The position numbers and the translations under genes were made by a program. 64,000 nucleotides of DNA from positions 23,823,896 to 23,887,895 of the forward strand of contig NC_067206.1 in NCBI RefSeq assembly GCF_026262505.1. Reading direction: 5' to 3'. Numbering within the stretch: position 1 is the first letter of the stretch; every line of letters starts with the position of its first letter. A model generated the notes under the pieces. It was not told the origin of the DNA. It worked only from the letters and a program-made list of their open reading frames with translations, and made no database searches. Source of the stretch: Trichomonas vaginalis G3 (Eukaryota > Parabasalia > Trichomonadida > Trichomonadidae). This document shows, piece after piece, positions 62,911 through 64,000 of the stretch.

Positions 62911-64000
62911 ACATTGGAGTGAAGATGGAGTTTTTTGAAGCACTGAAATATTATCAGTGCCTCAAAAAACTCCATCTTCATTCATAATGTATGAAATTTT
63001 CAGTAAATAAGTTATATCGCGGAGAAAGTTTCCTCACTTTGTAGAGGGAATTGTTCCTTCTAATGTATATATTCTTAATATATACATCAGAGGGAACATT
63101 TCCCTCTTTAACATGCCAAAACTTGCGTCTGATTGCAAACAATCAGACGCAAGTTTTGGCAATTTCTAGTGGGAATGGAGCCTTTTGAGGCACTGATTCA
63201 TATATAGTGCCCCAAAATGCTCTATTCCCACTTTAAAGCAAGGAAACTTTCCCAAAATTTTTTTAGAATTTGAGAAAAGTTTCCGAGACTTGATGTGAGG
63301 ACTACTCGCTCTAGGGCACAAATTCGAGATTTGCACATCAGAGCGAGAATTTCCTCTCAAGGCTCGGAAACTTTCCCCAAATCAAAAATTGGGGAAAGGG
63401 CTGTAAGCTCAGCCCCGGATTCGCAGCAGACACTGGCAATGCGAAACAAAGTTCGCCAGAAAGACCGGGAAGGGGTCCTTTCTCAAGGTCAGGGCCCCCT
63501 TCTAGTCTTTCTGGTGCCGGAAGGAGCGCTTCTGACCGTTCTTGGCGCTCTTTCCGGCATCATCTTTCCATTTCGACCCCAGGATTAAATTATGTAGCTC
63601 TGACCTCTCTTAAGGTCAGAGCTTCGTTTTATAATTGTACTAGGGCTGGATTCCGCTCCTGCAGCCCTTATCCCGGGCTGCAGGAGCGGAATCCAGCCCT
63701 TAGGACTATGAGCGAGGCTCTGGTCTCTGATGAGACCAGAGCCTGTAATTTGAAGTCTTTCAGGGCCGAGATGAGAGGAGATCGTCAATGATGTGGACGA
63801 TCTCCTCTCATCTCGGCCCTGAGGATTGTATTTGCAGGCTCTGGCCTCATATGAGACCAGAGCTTCGTGTCGTAGGATTCCCAGGGCCGGATTCCTCTCC
63901 TGTCGCCCGGGATAAGGGCGGCATTTGGGGAAACCGGCCCTGAGTATTTAAAACAAAGCACTGGTCTTTGCTAAGGCCAGTGCCTGTATTTGTATGTCTT
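62911..64000. repeat. Ordered array of long perfect hairpins, period about 120 bp
   Basis: Hairpins at 62920-62980, 63043-63107, 63114-63161 (22-bp perfect stem), 63168-63232, 63242-63284, about 63281-63367, 63371-63398, about 63462-63520, about 63514-63560, 63596-63623, 63642-63700 (26-bp perfect stem), 63715-63744 (13-bp perfect), 63762-63820 (25-bp perfect), 63838-63863, 63883-63941 and 63957-63983. From 63596 on, short (about 28-bp) and long (exactly 59-bp) hairpins alternate with a 119-122-base period. Stems differ in sequence but keep pairing. It becomes GC-rich to the right and runs past the window end. Confidence 0.95.

Noticed and set aside
62911-64000. CRISPR array or tandem tRNA-like array
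   Set aside because: The units do not repeat an identical sequence with unique spacers, and the folds are simple hairpins without tRNA arms. The organism is also eukaryotic.

Overview
The window looks like nuclear DNA of a trichomonad parabasalid: Trichomonas vaginalis or a close relative such as Tritrichomonas. The grounds are strongly AT-rich DNA, no convincing introns, TCA(C/T)(T/A) initiator motifs 11-21 bases upstream of several start codons, Maverick/Polinton elements of the trichomonad type and several Mutator-like (MULE) transposases. The species is inferred. Only one host protein gene looks intact; most of the rest is transposons and repeats in a gene-poor neighbourhood.

Layout. 1-9773: two old, broken Maverick pieces. 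The end of one (1-1802) sits inside the capsid gene of the other (1803-9773), up to a 25-base assembly gap. 9799-12750: short repeats and a decayed coiled-coil/propeller host gene. 12797-14187: the best conserved host segment, with tRNA-Gly(GCC) and a bacterial-type NADH:flavin oxidoreductase. 14280-14570: a small MITE. 14897-17310: MULE-1, split by a 1.05-kb terminal-inverted-repeat element that carries four hairpins. 17302-20782: a 1013-bp near-identical inverted repeat. 21339-25167: MULE-2 with a repeat-rich N-terminus and a 789-bp sequence also found in the loop of that inverted repeat. 26110-27207: MULE-3, cut off by a perfect foldback. 27945-31485: MULE-4, intact-looking with 172-bp TIRs, beside another TIR element full of tandem repeats. 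31740-33990: hairpin arrays and a foldback element.

34166-55876 is a full-length Maverick of 21.7 kb with 871-bp inverted repeats and an AATTT target duplication, inserted beside or into a decayed PIF/Harbinger-like transposase (55884-56911). It carries B-type DNA polymerase, integrase, packaging ATPase, a capsid-like protein, two KilA-N proteins, phage-tail-fibre-like proteins and about ten unnamed genes. The ends look young and nearly identical, but it has roughly 15-20 breaks overall, so it is treated as a fossil.

57600-61690 is a 3.8-kb strand-asymmetric minisatellite with a decayed edge. From 61.7 kb, and especially from 62.9 kb to the window end, comes the strangest part: consecutive long, near-perfect hairpins of differing sequence, alternating short and long with a period near 120 bp. 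Relatives occur at 10.4, 16.6 and perhaps 33.9 kb. A second class of tiny GC-rich palindromes is scattered through the Maverick, several of them in frame within its genes. These two hairpin families are the best candidates for something undescribed.
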